Origin: an uncultured Candidatus Melainabacteria bacterium | GTDB lineage: Bacteria; Cyanobacteriota; Vampirovibrionia; Gastranaerophilales; Gastranaerophilaceae | Assembly (NCBI GenBank): GCA_934754515.1 | Contig: CAKVIG010000004.1 | Span: forward strand, 1-64,000 | Length of the DNA stretch: 64,000 bases | Direction of reading: 5' to 3' | Shown here: positions 8,389 to 15,501 of the stretch, in pieces | Layout: every line of letters starts with the position of its first letter | Numbering within the stretch: the first letter of the stretch is position 1 | The notes under the pieces: model-generated | Database searches by the model: none | What the model saw: the letters and a program-made list of their open reading frames with translations, nothing else | What the model was told of the DNA's origin: nothing | Program-made: the position numbers and the translations under genes

Positions 8389-8486
8389 TGGATTCCTCGG
8401 TTCTAATCGAACCTCAGAATGACGCCAAGCCGGTAGTCTTATGCCCACGTCATCCTGAACGCGATTAGCGTGAAGGATCCAGCTTA
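8389..8486. repeat. Family E long imperfect inverted repeat
   Basis: Ends AGCTGGAT and ATCCAGCT frame nested arms: CGGTTCTAATCGAACCTCAG against CCTGAACGCGATTAGCG, and AATGACG against CGTCAT. The result is a roughly 98-nt foldback. Similar GGATCC...TCAGGATGACG palindromes are widespread between genes in many bacteria. It lies between two divergent genes, not where a terminator is expected. Confidence 0.7.
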
Positions 8487-8592
8487 TTTTGAATCTTTTT
8501 ATTTGAACTTTAACGTAACTTACATCACCCTGCCAATTGATTCTCGCAAAACAAAATGCTATATTAGTAATAGAAGATTTGAGGAGTTTTTT

Positions 8593-8898
8593 ATGAGCGA
8601 AGAAATTAAAATTAATAATGTAAACGGTGTTGATATTGTCCAATATCAGCCAAAAGGTGTTTGTTGCAAATTAATGCAAATGAGAATTAAAGATAATATT
8701 ATTCAGGATGTAGAATTTGTGGGCGGATGCAACGGCAATCTTAGTGGAATCGGCATTCTTATTAAAGGTATGAATATCAATGATATTGTGCCAAAATTAA
8801 GCGGTTTGCATTGCGGAAGTCGTCCGACAAGCTGTCCTGACCAATTAACAAAAGGTATCGAAGCTTATTTGAGAGCGAAGAGTGAGGTTAAGATTTAA
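8593..8898 (+). CDS. TSCPD domain protein (TIGR03905 type)
   Basis: A 101-residue protein that is almost entirely a TSCPD domain: GVCCKLM, then FVGGCNGNLSGIGILIKGM, LSGLHCGSRPTSCPDQL. The four conserved cysteines are in place. The same domain is found at the C-terminus of B12-dependent ribonucleotide reductases, where it is thought to take part in thiol exchange. Stand-alone versions have no proven function. The ATG at 8593 is chosen because GAGGAG precedes it at the right distance; a longer frame upstream runs into the family E repeat. Confidence 0.85.
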   Translation: MSEEIKINNVNGVDIVQYQPKGVCCKLMQMRIKDNIIQDVEFVGGCNGNLSGIGILIKGMNINDIVPKLSGLHCGSRPTSCPDQLTKGIEAYLRAKSEVKI

Positions 8899-8920
8899 TT
8901 ACGCTAATTGAACGACTATT

Positions 8921-8992
8921 GTAGGTTGGGCTTTCAGCCCAACAAAACAATTTGTTTTTTTTATTATTGTTGGGCTAAAAGCCCAACCTACT
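8921..8992. repeat. GTAG-headed REPIN-like element (family C)
   Basis: GTAGGTTGGGCTTTCAGCCC and a mirror copy GGGCTAAAAGCCCAACCTAC face outwards around an A/T-rich middle. Each copy is GTAGG followed by a stem TTGGGCT/AGCCCAA. Single copies recur at about 10657-10682 and 29984-30005. The layout matches paired REP elements. Confidence 0.8.
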
Positions 8993-9033
8993 TGCTACTT
9001 GCGAACGACTTTCATTCCCTCCCCAAAACAACA

Positions 9034-9061
9034 TTGTAAATTCTGCAAAAATGTGTATAAT
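9034..9061 (+). promoter_or_regulatory. Promoter of isocitrate dehydrogenase
   Basis: TTGTAA (-35), 16 nt, TATAAT (-10). The start codon is about 37 nt downstream. The same TTGTAA box is used before hppA. Confidence 0.6.
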
Positions 9062-9098
9062 ATGTAATGGATTTAATTGAATATTTGTGGGGAATAAT

Positions 9099-10106
9099 AT
9101 GAAACGAGTTACATTGATTAAAGGCGATGGTATCGGACCTGAAATTACGGATTCAGTGATAAAAATTATTAACGCAGCAGGAGTTGCAATTGATTGGGAT
9201 ATCCAAACAGCAGGCGCTGATTTGATTGAAACGGAAGGTACTCCGCTTCCGCAAAGAGTGTTAGACTCCGTTAAACAAAATAAGATAGCTTTAAAGTCAC
9301 CTGTAACAACACCTATCGGCAAAGGTTTCCGTTCTGTTAACGTTCAACTCAGAAAAGAATTGGATTTGTATGCAAACTTAAGACCTTGCTACAATTTGCC
9401 GAATGTAAAAACTCGTTATGACAAGGTTGATATTGTTGTTGTCAGAGAAAATACAGAAGATTTGTATGCAGGAATTGAACGCCAAGTTGACGAGAATACC
9501 GCAGAAAGCATTAAAATAATTACAAGAAAGGCTTCTGAAAGAATTGCAAAATTTGCATTCGATTATGCCGTAAAAAACAACAGAAAAGAAGTTTGCGTTG
9601 TTACAAAAGCTAATATTTGCAAGCTTTCTGACGGATTATTTTTGGAATGCGCAAGAAAAATTGCTCAACAATATCCTCAAATAAAATTCCGCGAAATTCT
9701 TGTTGATAACTGTTGCATGCAGCTTGTTCAAAATCCAAATCAGTTTGACGTGTTGTTGTTACCAAATCTTTACGGCGACATCGTTTCAGACCTTTGTGCA
9801 GGATTAATCGGCGGTTTAGGAATCGCTCAGGGTGCAAATATCGGCGAAAATTATGCTGTCTTTGAACCTGTTCACGGTTCAGCTCCTGATATTGCAGGGC
9901 AAGACAAAGCAAATCCTACTGCAATGCTTATGTCTGCAATTGAAATGCTGAATTATATCGGCGAAAGTGAAGCAGGAAGGAGAATTCGCTTGGCTTTGTT
10001 TGATACGCTTGATGCGGGAATAAAAACGGTAGACTTGGGCGGCAATGCAAGCTGTAGTGAATTTACACAAGCTATTGTTGATAGATTGGTTGTGTTGGAA
10101 AAATAG
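9099..10106 (+). CDS. icd: NAD-dependent isocitrate dehydrogenase
   Basis: A 335-residue member of the isocitrate/isopropylmalate dehydrogenase family, oxidising and decarboxylating isocitrate to 2-oxoglutarate. The N-terminus reads VTLIKGDGIGPEI. The substrate loop TPIGKGFRSVNVQLRKELDL, then LYANLRPC and RENTEDLYAGIE, are those of NAD-type isocitrate dehydrogenases, not LeuB. The metal-binding NLYGDIVSDL and adenine-binding EPVHGSAPDIAG follow. I start it at ATG 9099; the GTG at 9087 overlaps the GTGGGG ribosome site. Other Krebs-cycle genes are absent here. A homoisocitrate role is a less likely alternative. Confidence 0.9.
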   Translation: MKRVTLIKGDGIGPEITDSVIKIINAAGVAIDWDIQTAGADLIETEGTPLPQRVLDSVKQNKIALKSPVTTPIGKGFRSVNVQLRKELDLYANLRPCYNLPNVKTRYDKVDIVVVRENTEDLYAGIERQVDENTAESIKIITRKASERIAKFAFDYAVKNNRKEVCVVTKANICKLSDGLFLECARKIAQQYPQIKFREILVDNCCMQLVQNPNQFDVLLLPNLYGDIVSDLCAGLIGGLGIAQGANIGENYAVFEPVHGSAPDIAGQDKANPTAMLMSAIEMLNYIGESEAGRRIRLALFDTLDAGIKTVDLGGNASCSEFTQAIVDRLVVLEK

Positions 10107-10146
10107 AATTGTGGTTTGATATTTAACGATTTAACCAAAATAAAAT

Positions 10147-10174
10147 AAGGCGTGTCAAAATGACACGCCTTTTT
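10147..10174. terminator. Bidirectional terminator
   Basis: An 11-bp perfect stem AAGGCGTGTCA / TGACACGCCTT with an AAA loop and a T-tract on the plus strand. The minus side is A/T rich. It sits between the convergent isocitrate dehydrogenase and HU genes. Confidence 0.9.
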
Positions 10175-10198
10175 CAAATTTATTCTAAAAATCGTTAA

Positions 10199-10477
10199 TT
10201 ACTTACCGTTAACAACTTCTTTGAATTTTTTACCAGCTGAGAATACAGGAACTGTTTTAGCAGGGATTTTGATTTCCTTACCAGTTTGTGGGTTTCTGCC
10301 GTTTCTAGCAGCTCTCTTACGAGGTTCGAAAGTACCAAAACCAACTAGAGTAACTTTTTTACCTTTAGAAACTGTTTTTTGAACTGTTTCAATTAAAGCT
10401 GATAAAACTTCGTTAGCTTCTTTTTGAGTAACTTTAGATTTCTTTGAAATTTCTTGTACTAATTCTTCTTTGTTCAT
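10199..10477 (-). CDS. hup: HU-family DNA-binding protein
   Basis: A 92-residue histone-like protein of the HU/IHF family, which bends and compacts DNA. The N-terminal helices begin MNKEELVQEISKKS. The signature GFGTFEPRKRAARNGRNP lies at the base of the DNA-gripping arms, and the C-terminus ends in VPVFSAGKKFKEVVNG. The length is typical. AAAGGAG precedes the ATG, and a good sigma-70 promoter lies upstream. It is a single gene with its own promoter and terminator, as expected for an abundant protein. HU is favoured over IHF by the single-gene context and overall sequence. Confidence 0.96.
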   Translation of the reverse strand: MNKEELVQEISKKSKVTQKEANEVLSALIETVQKTVSKGKKVTLVGFGTFEPRKRAARNGRNPQTGKEIKIPAKTVPVFSAGKKFKEVVNGK

Positions 10478-10509
10478 TTAAAAACTCCTTTCTTCTATTT
10501 ACAAACTCT

Positions 10510-10537
10510 ATTATACAAACTCCAAACAATAATGCAA
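10510..10537 (-). promoter_or_regulatory. Promoter of the HU gene
   Basis: On the minus strand TTGCAT, 16 nt, TATAAT, then about 33 nt to the ATG with AAAGGAG in the leader. Confidence 0.7.
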
Positions 10538-10656
10538 GTCTTTTTTTCGTGAAAATAGTTAATTTGTCTAGCTTATAGACCGATAACACAAAACGCACAA
10601 AAAATCAACGACTTTTTGAATTAAGTTGCTTTGCCTAAATAGAAGCGGTTTTTAGG

Positions 10657-10682
10657 CGATTGTTGGGCTGAAAGCCCAACCT
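10657..10682. repeat. GTAG-headed REP-like hairpin (family C)
   Basis: One copy of the TTGGGCTGAAAGCCCAACCTAC unit, with the GTAGG head on the minus strand. It lies in the 211-nt gap between the HU and fliT-like genes, a few bases from the fliT-like stop. Apart from the HU promoter, I see nothing else in this gap. Confidence 0.75.
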
Positions 10683-10688
10683 ACTATT

Positions 10689-11063
10689 TTATTCTTGTAT
10701 GTTAACAATACTTCCTTTGTAATCTTCATCAGCTTCATAAGCTTGTTGAAACTTCTGAGATTGTTGTGATTTCTTAAGTTCTGCTTGGACTTCGGTCATG
10801 CCTTTTTCAAGTTTTTTGATGTTTTGAAGCTCTAAAGCTCTTATTTCATCCAAAATTTCATCTGCCTGCTTCTGTTCTACCGGAGTAAGTTCAAGGTATT
10901 TGCGCATGCATTTACAGCTTAAGAATAATTGCTCGCGATTCTTAATCATGGTAATCGCGCTATCAAAATCTTCGTTATCAATCATTCTTGAAATATCTTC
11001 CGAGCCGTTTTTAAGCTGTCGGTATTGTAACATCAACTGCTCAAACTGTTGTTCGTCTTGCAT
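10689..11063 (-). CDS. FliT-like flagellar chaperone candidate
   Basis: A 124-residue, mostly helical, charged protein with long predicted coiled-coil stretches. The identification rests on size, helix content and position: it is the third gene of a flaG-fliS-(this) set, where the FliD-binding chaperone FliT usually follows FliS. A cysteine pair in FLSCKCMRKYLEL and a low-complexity KKSQQSQKFQQAY tail are visible. No clear sequence signature of FliT can be claimed by eye. It starts 12 nt after fliS, so it is co-transcribed. Confidence 0.55.
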   Translation of the reverse strand: MQDEQQFEQLMLQYRQLKNGSEDISRMIDNEDFDSAITMIKNREQLFLSCKCMRKYLELTPVEQKQADEILDEIRALELQNIKKLEKGMTEVQAELKKSQQSQKFQQAYEADEDYKGSIVNIQE

Positions 11064-11075
11064 ACATATCCCTTT

Positions 11076-11531
11076 CTATGCTTGCGTAGAATTATTGTTA
11101 CTTGCCTGCTGTTCTTGCATTGCTTGTTCAAGAGTCGTAACTCCCGTTTGGATTTCAATAGCTTTCTGAAATCCCCAACGAATATTTGAAATATCTTCAA
11201 TAACAGTATCAATCAGTGCGGCATTCCTTTGAACATTGGCTTTAATAAGATTCATTGCCATTCTGTTATATAGCTTGAATAATTGTTTAGAAACATCGTT
11301 TCCGTTTTCTAAATCAATCGTGCGCATAAGTTCTCTTATAATTTTTCTTGCACCGTCAATATTTGTAGAACGTTCTTTCAAATTGCCTTCCGCAATCGCA
11401 GCTTTTGCTTTTTGTAAAAATTGCAAAGCACCATCAAACATCATAATCATAAGCTTTTCAGGCGTTGCCGTATTGACGTTGCTCGCCTGATATTGTTTTA
11501 TGTACTTGTTGTATGGATTTACCGGTGGCAT
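11076..11531 (-). CDS. fliS: Flagellin export chaperone FliS
   Basis: A 151-residue protein that matches FliS, the cytoplasmic chaperone binding flagellin before export. Family landmarks are NPYNKYIKQYQASNVNTATP near the start, then LMIMMFDGALQFL, RKIIRELMRTIDLENG, a LYNRMAMNLIKAN segment and a final WGF region. The length is normal, with a short Gln/Ser-rich tail. Its ATG directly follows the flaG stop without a gap, so translation is coupled. Flagellin and FliD are not in this window. Confidence 0.9.
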   Translation of the reverse strand: MPPVNPYNKYIKQYQASNVNTATPEKLMIMMFDGALQFLQKAKAAIAEGNLKERSTNIDGARKIIRELMRTIDLENGNDVSKQLFKLYNRMAMNLIKANVQRNAALIDTVIEDISNIRWGFQKAIEIQTGVTTLEQAMQEQQASNNNSTQA

Positions 11532-11984
11532 TTAAACCTTCTTATTTATAAATATTCCTGAAGCCATATTCAGCTTTTGTACTAACTCTCCAAGTTCATT
11601 TCCTGAAATTGTTTCGATTAACCGATTGGTTGCACTATCATATAATTCTATTATATCATCTTTTACATTTAATTTAACATAAAAATCTTTATTCGGATTT
11701 TCAATGTCTTCAACATCTGATAAATCGTCTTCTTCGGCTTCATCTTTAGGTTCAATTAAACCATCTTCGAAAGTGTCTTGCGGACTGTTTTTGCCTTGTT
11801 TTTTAGCATTTTCGTCCCCTTCGTCTTTTTCTCGAACTCGTTGATTTACACTAAGTCCGTTAACTTGGCGGTTTGAGTTTGCCTGCTCAGCTTGCATCGC
11901 TTGCTCAGTTTTACTGGCAATTTCTGCTGAGGTGGATTCTTTTACCACACCTGTATTTGCAATAGACAAACCATCCATGCCCAT
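11532..11984 (-). CDS. flaG: FlaG-family flagellar protein
   Basis: A 150-residue protein with a disordered, Gln/Glu-rich N-terminal half and a C-terminal FlaG domain. In that domain a beta-strand reads KLNVKDDIIELYDSATNRLI, followed by ETISGNELGELVQKLN. FlaG in other bacteria affects flagellar filament length; the mechanism is unclear. It is the first gene of the flaG-fliS-fliT-like operon and has AAGGAAG upstream of its ATG. Confidence comes from the C-terminal domain and the partner gene fliS. Confidence 0.82.
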   Translation of the reverse strand: MGMDGLSIANTGVVKESTSAEIASKTEQAMQAEQANSNRQVNGLSVNQRVREKDEGDENAKKQGKNSPQDTFEDGLIEPKDEAEEDDLSDVEDIENPNKDFYVKLNVKDDIIELYDSATNRLIETISGNELGELVQKLNMASGIFINKKV

Positions 11985-12025
11985 ATATGAAGCTTCCTTT
12001 ACAAATGTTAACTTTTATTATCTTA

Positions 12026-12034
12026 TGATATAAT
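12026..12034 (+). promoter_or_regulatory. Extended -10 promoter
   Basis: TGA plus TATAAT is an extended -10 box 37 nt before the ATG at 12072, with AAGGA in the leader. No good -35 is seen. Confidence 0.6.
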
Positions 12035-12071
12035 TTGTTTGTAGTTATCATATAAAAGAAGGATATATTTC

Positions 12072-12821
12072 ATGAGTAAGAGCTTATTTATAGATTTTAT
12101 GGAAAAAATGCTAGCATTTCCTCTTTGGATTAAGCAAACAATCTTCTTAAACTTGTCAAATGATTTGACAAATTATTTAAGTAACGAATTTTTGGATTTG
12201 CCGGAAGGCGAATTGTTCCATATTTATAAGCCTGCCCTTTCCGATTTGGGTCAAAACGAGCTTTTGACAAAAGAGTCTAAATTTGATGAAAGTATCTACG
12301 CTTTTATGAATTGCTGTTCAAAAGGCATGTCGCTGATTGAAATTGCAATTGAAAATAACTTTACAATGGAAGAAGTTGCAAAAGCTTTTACATTCTGCAA
12401 AACTTCAGGCTTCTTTTCTAATGAAGTTCCAAATCTTGTTAGCGCGATTGCAGGATTTATTGCAGGGAAATACAGAACAGGTGAATATTTTATCCGCGCA
12501 GGTAAAATGACAATTGAGCAATTGGACGAAGTTCTTGATAAACAAAAAGAAATGAACGAATCAGGCAAGCACGTATTCATCGCTGAATTGATGGTTCAAA
12601 TGGGCTTTGTGAGAGAAAAAGACGTAAAAAGTATTATCTTTATGAAAGAAGAATCAGGAAAAAGATTTTCACTTAATCCTGATGATATACCGACTCTTGC
12701 TTTAGAAAAAGAAAGTTTTGATATCAGAGTTGAAAATACGCGTTTGAAGGAAGAAAACGAAATTCTTAAACAGAAAATGGATGCGCTTCTTACATTCATT
12801 AAAGACCACAAAGAAGAATAA
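12072..12821 (+). CDS. GspE/PilB N-terminal-like domain protein
   Basis: A 249-residue soluble protein. An N-terminal helical region of unknown type precedes a stretch (about residues 130-205: KYRTGEYFIRAGKMTIEQLD, then LDKQ, FIAELMVQMGFVREKDV). That stretch follows the pattern of the GspE/MshE N-terminal domain, which in type II secretion and pilus ATPases binds partner proteins or cyclic di-GMP. The C-terminus is a coiled coil (ENTRLKEENEILKQKMDALL). No ATPase domain follows, so it is a free-standing adaptor or sensor. It is co-transcribed with the asparaginase 13 nt downstream, though no shared function is evident. Confidence 0.65.
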   Translation: MSKSLFIDFMEKMLAFPLWIKQTIFLNLSNDLTNYLSNEFLDLPEGELFHIYKPALSDLGQNELLTKESKFDESIYAFMNCCSKGMSLIEIAIENNFTMEEVAKAFTFCKTSGFFSNEVPNLVSAIAGFIAGKYRTGEYFIRAGKMTIEQLDEVLDKQKEMNESGKHVFIAELMVQMGFVREKDVKSIIFMKEESGKRFSLNPDDIPTLALEKESFDIRVENTRLKEENEILKQKMDALLTFIKDHKEE

Positions 12822-12833
12822 CGGAGCTAAGGG

Positions 12834-13724
12834 ATGCGTATTGAATATGTAAGGGATGGTTTGGTCGAAGAATTTCACGAAGGGCTTTTTATGCTCTCAA
12901 CCGAGCCTTACGACACAATTCCTTACTATTTACGTTCTTGCGCGAAACCTTTGCAGGCAACACTTTTAATTGATTACGACATAGATTTAACAGAAGAAGA
13001 ACTTGCACTCTGTTGTGGTTCACATGCCGGTGAAGAATGCCATATTAGAGTTGCTAAGCAAATATTGGAAAAATTTGAAATTGATGAAAAGTATTTGAAA
13101 TGCGGAGTTCATACTCCACTTGCTCGAAGCATGCAGGATAAAATGCTTCTGAGAGGTGAAAAGGCTAGAGCAATCCACAATAATTGTTCGGGCAAACATA
13201 TCGGATTTTTGGTAATTTGCAAAACTAAGGGATGGGATATGGAAACTTACGACAGACTTGAACATCCTCTGCAAATTGCTATAAAAAATAAAATAAACAA
13301 TATGTGTGAAACAACATCAAACTATCCTGTAACAACAGACGGCTGCGGTGTTCCAATACTTAGCATGCCGTTAAAAAACATGCTAATCGGCTACAAAAAT
13401 TTGCTCCAATACGAAAAAATTATAAACGCAATTCAAAAATATCCTTACATTTTTGGCGGTGAAAATCGCTTGGATACTGAAATCATCGAAAAAACTCAAG
13501 GTTTGATTGCCAAAGTCGGTGCAGGCGGACTTTGCATTGTTTTTAACGTAAAAGAACAAATCGGATTTGTCGTAAAAATCAATGATTGCTCAATGGAAGC
13601 CAGACGCTTTGCGGTTCTAGAGACGATTAACCGTTTGGGCTGGGGAAATATAGAGTTCGATAAAACTATCAAAACCCTGCACGGACAAGTAGTCGGTACA
13701 ATAAAAATATACTTTAACAATTAA
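12834..13724 (+). CDS. Asparaginase II family protein
   Basis: A 296-residue protein that matches the L-asparaginase II family (PF06089), unrelated to the usual type I/II bacterial enzymes. Landmarks are SCAKPLQATLL, CCGSHAGEECHI, the strongly conserved HNNCSGKHIGFL and TTDGCGVPILSMPL, followed by GGENRLDTEII and KVGAGGLC. Members are believed to hydrolyse asparagine to aspartate and ammonia. It seems cytoplasmic: no signal peptide. GGAG precedes the ATG. Its 3' end overlaps the convergent miaA gene by 11 bp, so no terminator can separate them. Confidence 0.88.
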   Translation: MRIEYVRDGLVEEFHEGLFMLSTEPYDTIPYYLRSCAKPLQATLLIDYDIDLTEEELALCCGSHAGEECHIRVAKQILEKFEIDEKYLKCGVHTPLARSMQDKMLLRGEKARAIHNNCSGKHIGFLVICKTKGWDMETYDRLEHPLQIAIKNKINNMCETTSNYPVTTDGCGVPILSMPLKNMLIGYKNLLQYEKIINAIQKYPYIFGGENRLDTEIIEKTQGLIAKVGAGGLCIVFNVKEQIGFVVKINDCSMEARRFAVLETINRLGWGNIEFDKTIKTLHGQVVGTIKIYFNN

Positions 13725-14562
13725 TCTCTAAATTAGGATTTTTTCTAAACCAAGTTAATTGGCGTTTGGCATAGTTTCTTGAATGTTGCTTTAGTTTGTC
13801 TAAAGCTTCATCAAGCGTTGCCTGACCGTCAAGATAGGTCAAAATTTCTTTGTAACCTATTGTGTCTACAATATTTCCGATTCTGCCGTGCTTTGCGATA
13901 AGATTTTTTGTTTCGTCAATAATTCCCATTTCTAACATAATATCAACGCGCTTGTTAATTCTATCATACAACCATTCTCTTGATGGAATTGCGGGCATTA
14001 TCCATTCGACATCATATTCAGGCTCTTTTTCAAGTTGTATTTCAGAAAGCGGTTTCTTAAGAGTTTTAATAAGTTCCAACGCTCTTATAATTCGCCTTAA
14101 ATTAGCGTCTTTTACTCTTTCATAAGTTATTTTGTCAACGTTTTCCAATTCTTCCAACAAATCTTCTTTTGAGCGTTTTTCAAGTTCCGCTCTTAATTCA
14201 AAATTCGTTTCAACTTTTGGCAAGTCATAATGTTCTAAAAGCACTCTAAAATACAAACCCGTTCCACCCGCTACAATTGGAGTTTTTCCGCGTGATAAAA
14301 TATCTTCAATTGTGCGTTTAGCATCCTCAACATAATTACCTGCAGAATAATTGAATTCAGGCTCAACAATATCTATCAAATGATGTGGAATTCCTTCGCG
14401 TTCTTCCATTGTGGGTTTAGCAGAAGCGATATCAAAACCTTTGTAGACAAGTCTTGAATCCGCAGAAACAACTTCGCCGTCAAGTTTATGGGCGAGTTCT
14501 ATTGCTAATTTTGTTTTTCCGCTTGCCGTCGGGCCTACTACTGCTATAACTTTTGGTTTCAT
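13714..14562 (-). CDS. miaA: tRNA dimethylallyltransferase
   Basis: A 282-residue enzyme that attaches a dimethylallyl group to A37 of tRNAs reading UNN codons. The P-loop GPTASGKTKLA is at residues 10-20, then DSRLVYKGFDIASAKPT, PHHLIDIVEP, and GGTGLYFRVLLEHYDLP. The C-terminal part reads YAKRQLTWFRKNP, as in the family. It is slightly short. It has no Shine-Dalgarno; TAGAAT ends exactly 6 nt before the ATG, pointing to a leaderless message. It is not beside hfq or mutL, its usual partners. Confidence 0.95.
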   Translation of the reverse strand: MKPKVIAVVGPTASGKTKLAIELAHKLDGEVVSADSRLVYKGFDIASAKPTMEEREGIPHHLIDIVEPEFNYSAGNYVEDAKRTIEDILSRGKTPIVAGGTGLYFRVLLEHYDLPKVETNFELRAELEKRSKEDLLEELENVDKITYERVKDANLRRIIRALELIKTLKKPLSEIQLEKEPEYDVEWIMPAIPSREWLYDRINKRVDIMLEMGIIDETKNLIAKHGRIGNIVDTIGYKEILTYLDGQATLDEALDKLKQHSRNYAKRQLTWFRKNPNLEINC

Positions 14563-14568
14563 AATTAT

Positions 14569-14574
14569 ATTCTA
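14569..14574 (-). promoter_or_regulatory. Leaderless -10 box of miaA
   Basis: TAGAAT on the minus strand, 6 nt before the miaA ATG. It is divergent from the -10 box of the TPR/NHL gene only 21 nt away, so the two promoters must compete. Confidence 0.55.
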
Positions 14575-14592
14575 CCGTAAAATCTAAAACTA

Positions 14593-14601
14593 TGTTATAA
14601 T
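14593..14601 (+). promoter_or_regulatory. Leaderless promoter of the TPR/NHL gene
   Basis: TGT plus TATAAT is a strong extended -10 box, 6 nt before the ATG at 14608. No ribosome site lies between them. Confidence 0.7.
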
Positions 14602-14607
14602 GTGGGC

Positions 14608-15432
14608 ATGTTAAAACGAATTATTGCAACAATTTTATTATCAATGTCAATTTCTGTTTACGCAGCAGAAATTCCGATTGACGCAAAGCTTGATTACAAT
14701 CAAGGTATAGATTTTTATAAATTAGGAATGTATGAAAGAGCTATTGAATCTTTCCGTTCAGCAATCAGAACATATCCAGATTACATTGATGCATATTATA
14801 ATTTAGCTACAATTTTGGAATATTTAAAACAATATGCCGAAGCTTTAAATATTTACAAACAAGTTTATTTAAGAAATCCGAACGATTATGAAGTTATTTA
14901 CAAATTAGCTTTGATGAGTTCTAAGATTGAAGATTATACAAAAGCTGCGGACTATTTAAAATTAATTCCTCAATCAAGCAGTTATTATGCCAGAGGTCAA
15001 GAGTTGGCAGAATCAATAAAGATTTCAACAACGCTTCCTCAACAACAATCAAATGCGCCGTCAAAAATTGCAACTCAATCAGGAATTTATGAAAACATTT
15101 TGAGTCCGACAGGAGTTACTACTGACACTCAAGGTAATATTTACGTTGCAACTTTCTCTGATAATTCAATCATCAAAATTACGCCTGACGGCAAAAGGCA
15201 AGTGTTCTTGAAAAGCGCATTAATAAGCGGTCCTATCAGCTTGGCGAGCGACAGCGTAGGAAATATTTATGTTTCTAACTACAATACAAACAATGTTGTA
15301 AAAATTTCTCCGCAAGGGGTAGCGTCCGTGCTTGTTTCAAAAATTGATAAGCCTTACGGATTGCATGTCGAAGGAAATATGTTATTTATAACTTGCCAAG
15401 GTTCAAATTCAATTTTAAGACAAAAATTATAA
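14608..15432 (+). CDS. Exported TPR and NHL-like beta-propeller protein
   Basis: A 274-residue protein with a Sec signal peptide (MLKRIIATILLSMSISVYAA, cleavage after AYAA-like VYAA). About three tetratricopeptide repeats follow (YNQGIDFYKLGMYERAIESF, AYYNLATILEYLKQYAEAL). Then come two to three blade-like units of an NHL/SMP30 propeller (GVTTDTQGNIYVATFSDNSI, LASDSVGNIYVSNYNTNNV). It likely works outside the cytoplasm as a binding scaffold. A GTG 6 nt earlier is less likely. The promoter abuts the start codon, so the message is probably leaderless. Ligand unknown. Confidence 0.85.
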   Translation: MLKRIIATILLSMSISVYAAEIPIDAKLDYNQGIDFYKLGMYERAIESFRSAIRTYPDYIDAYYNLATILEYLKQYAEALNIYKQVYLRNPNDYEVIYKLALMSSKIEDYTKAADYLKLIPQSSSYYARGQELAESIKISTTLPQQQSNAPSKIATQSGIYENILSPTGVTTDTQGNIYVATFSDNSIIKITPDGKRQVFLKSALISGPISLASDSVGNIYVSNYNTNNVVKISPQGVASVLVSKIDKPYGLHVEGNMLFITCQGSNSILRQKL

Positions 15433-15459
15433 TTCAAGACTTTAAACCTTTAAAACATC

Positions 15460-15468
15460 TGCTATAAT
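15460..15468 (+). promoter_or_regulatory. Extended -10 promoter of the sugar porter
   Basis: TGC plus TATAAT, about 33 nt before the ATG. GAGGTGA lies in the short leader. Confidence 0.6.
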
Positions 15469-15501
15469 AAAAATAGAAAGTGTTTATTATAGAGGTGAAT
15501 A

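Noticed and set aside
8377..8643. An 88-codon minus-strand frame
   Set aside because: It covers the family E inverted repeat and the 5' part of the TSCPD gene in antisense; no start signal.
9087..9098. GTG start for isocitrate dehydrogenase
   Set aside because: The GTGGGG itself is the best ribosome site for the ATG at 9099, so it cannot also be the start.
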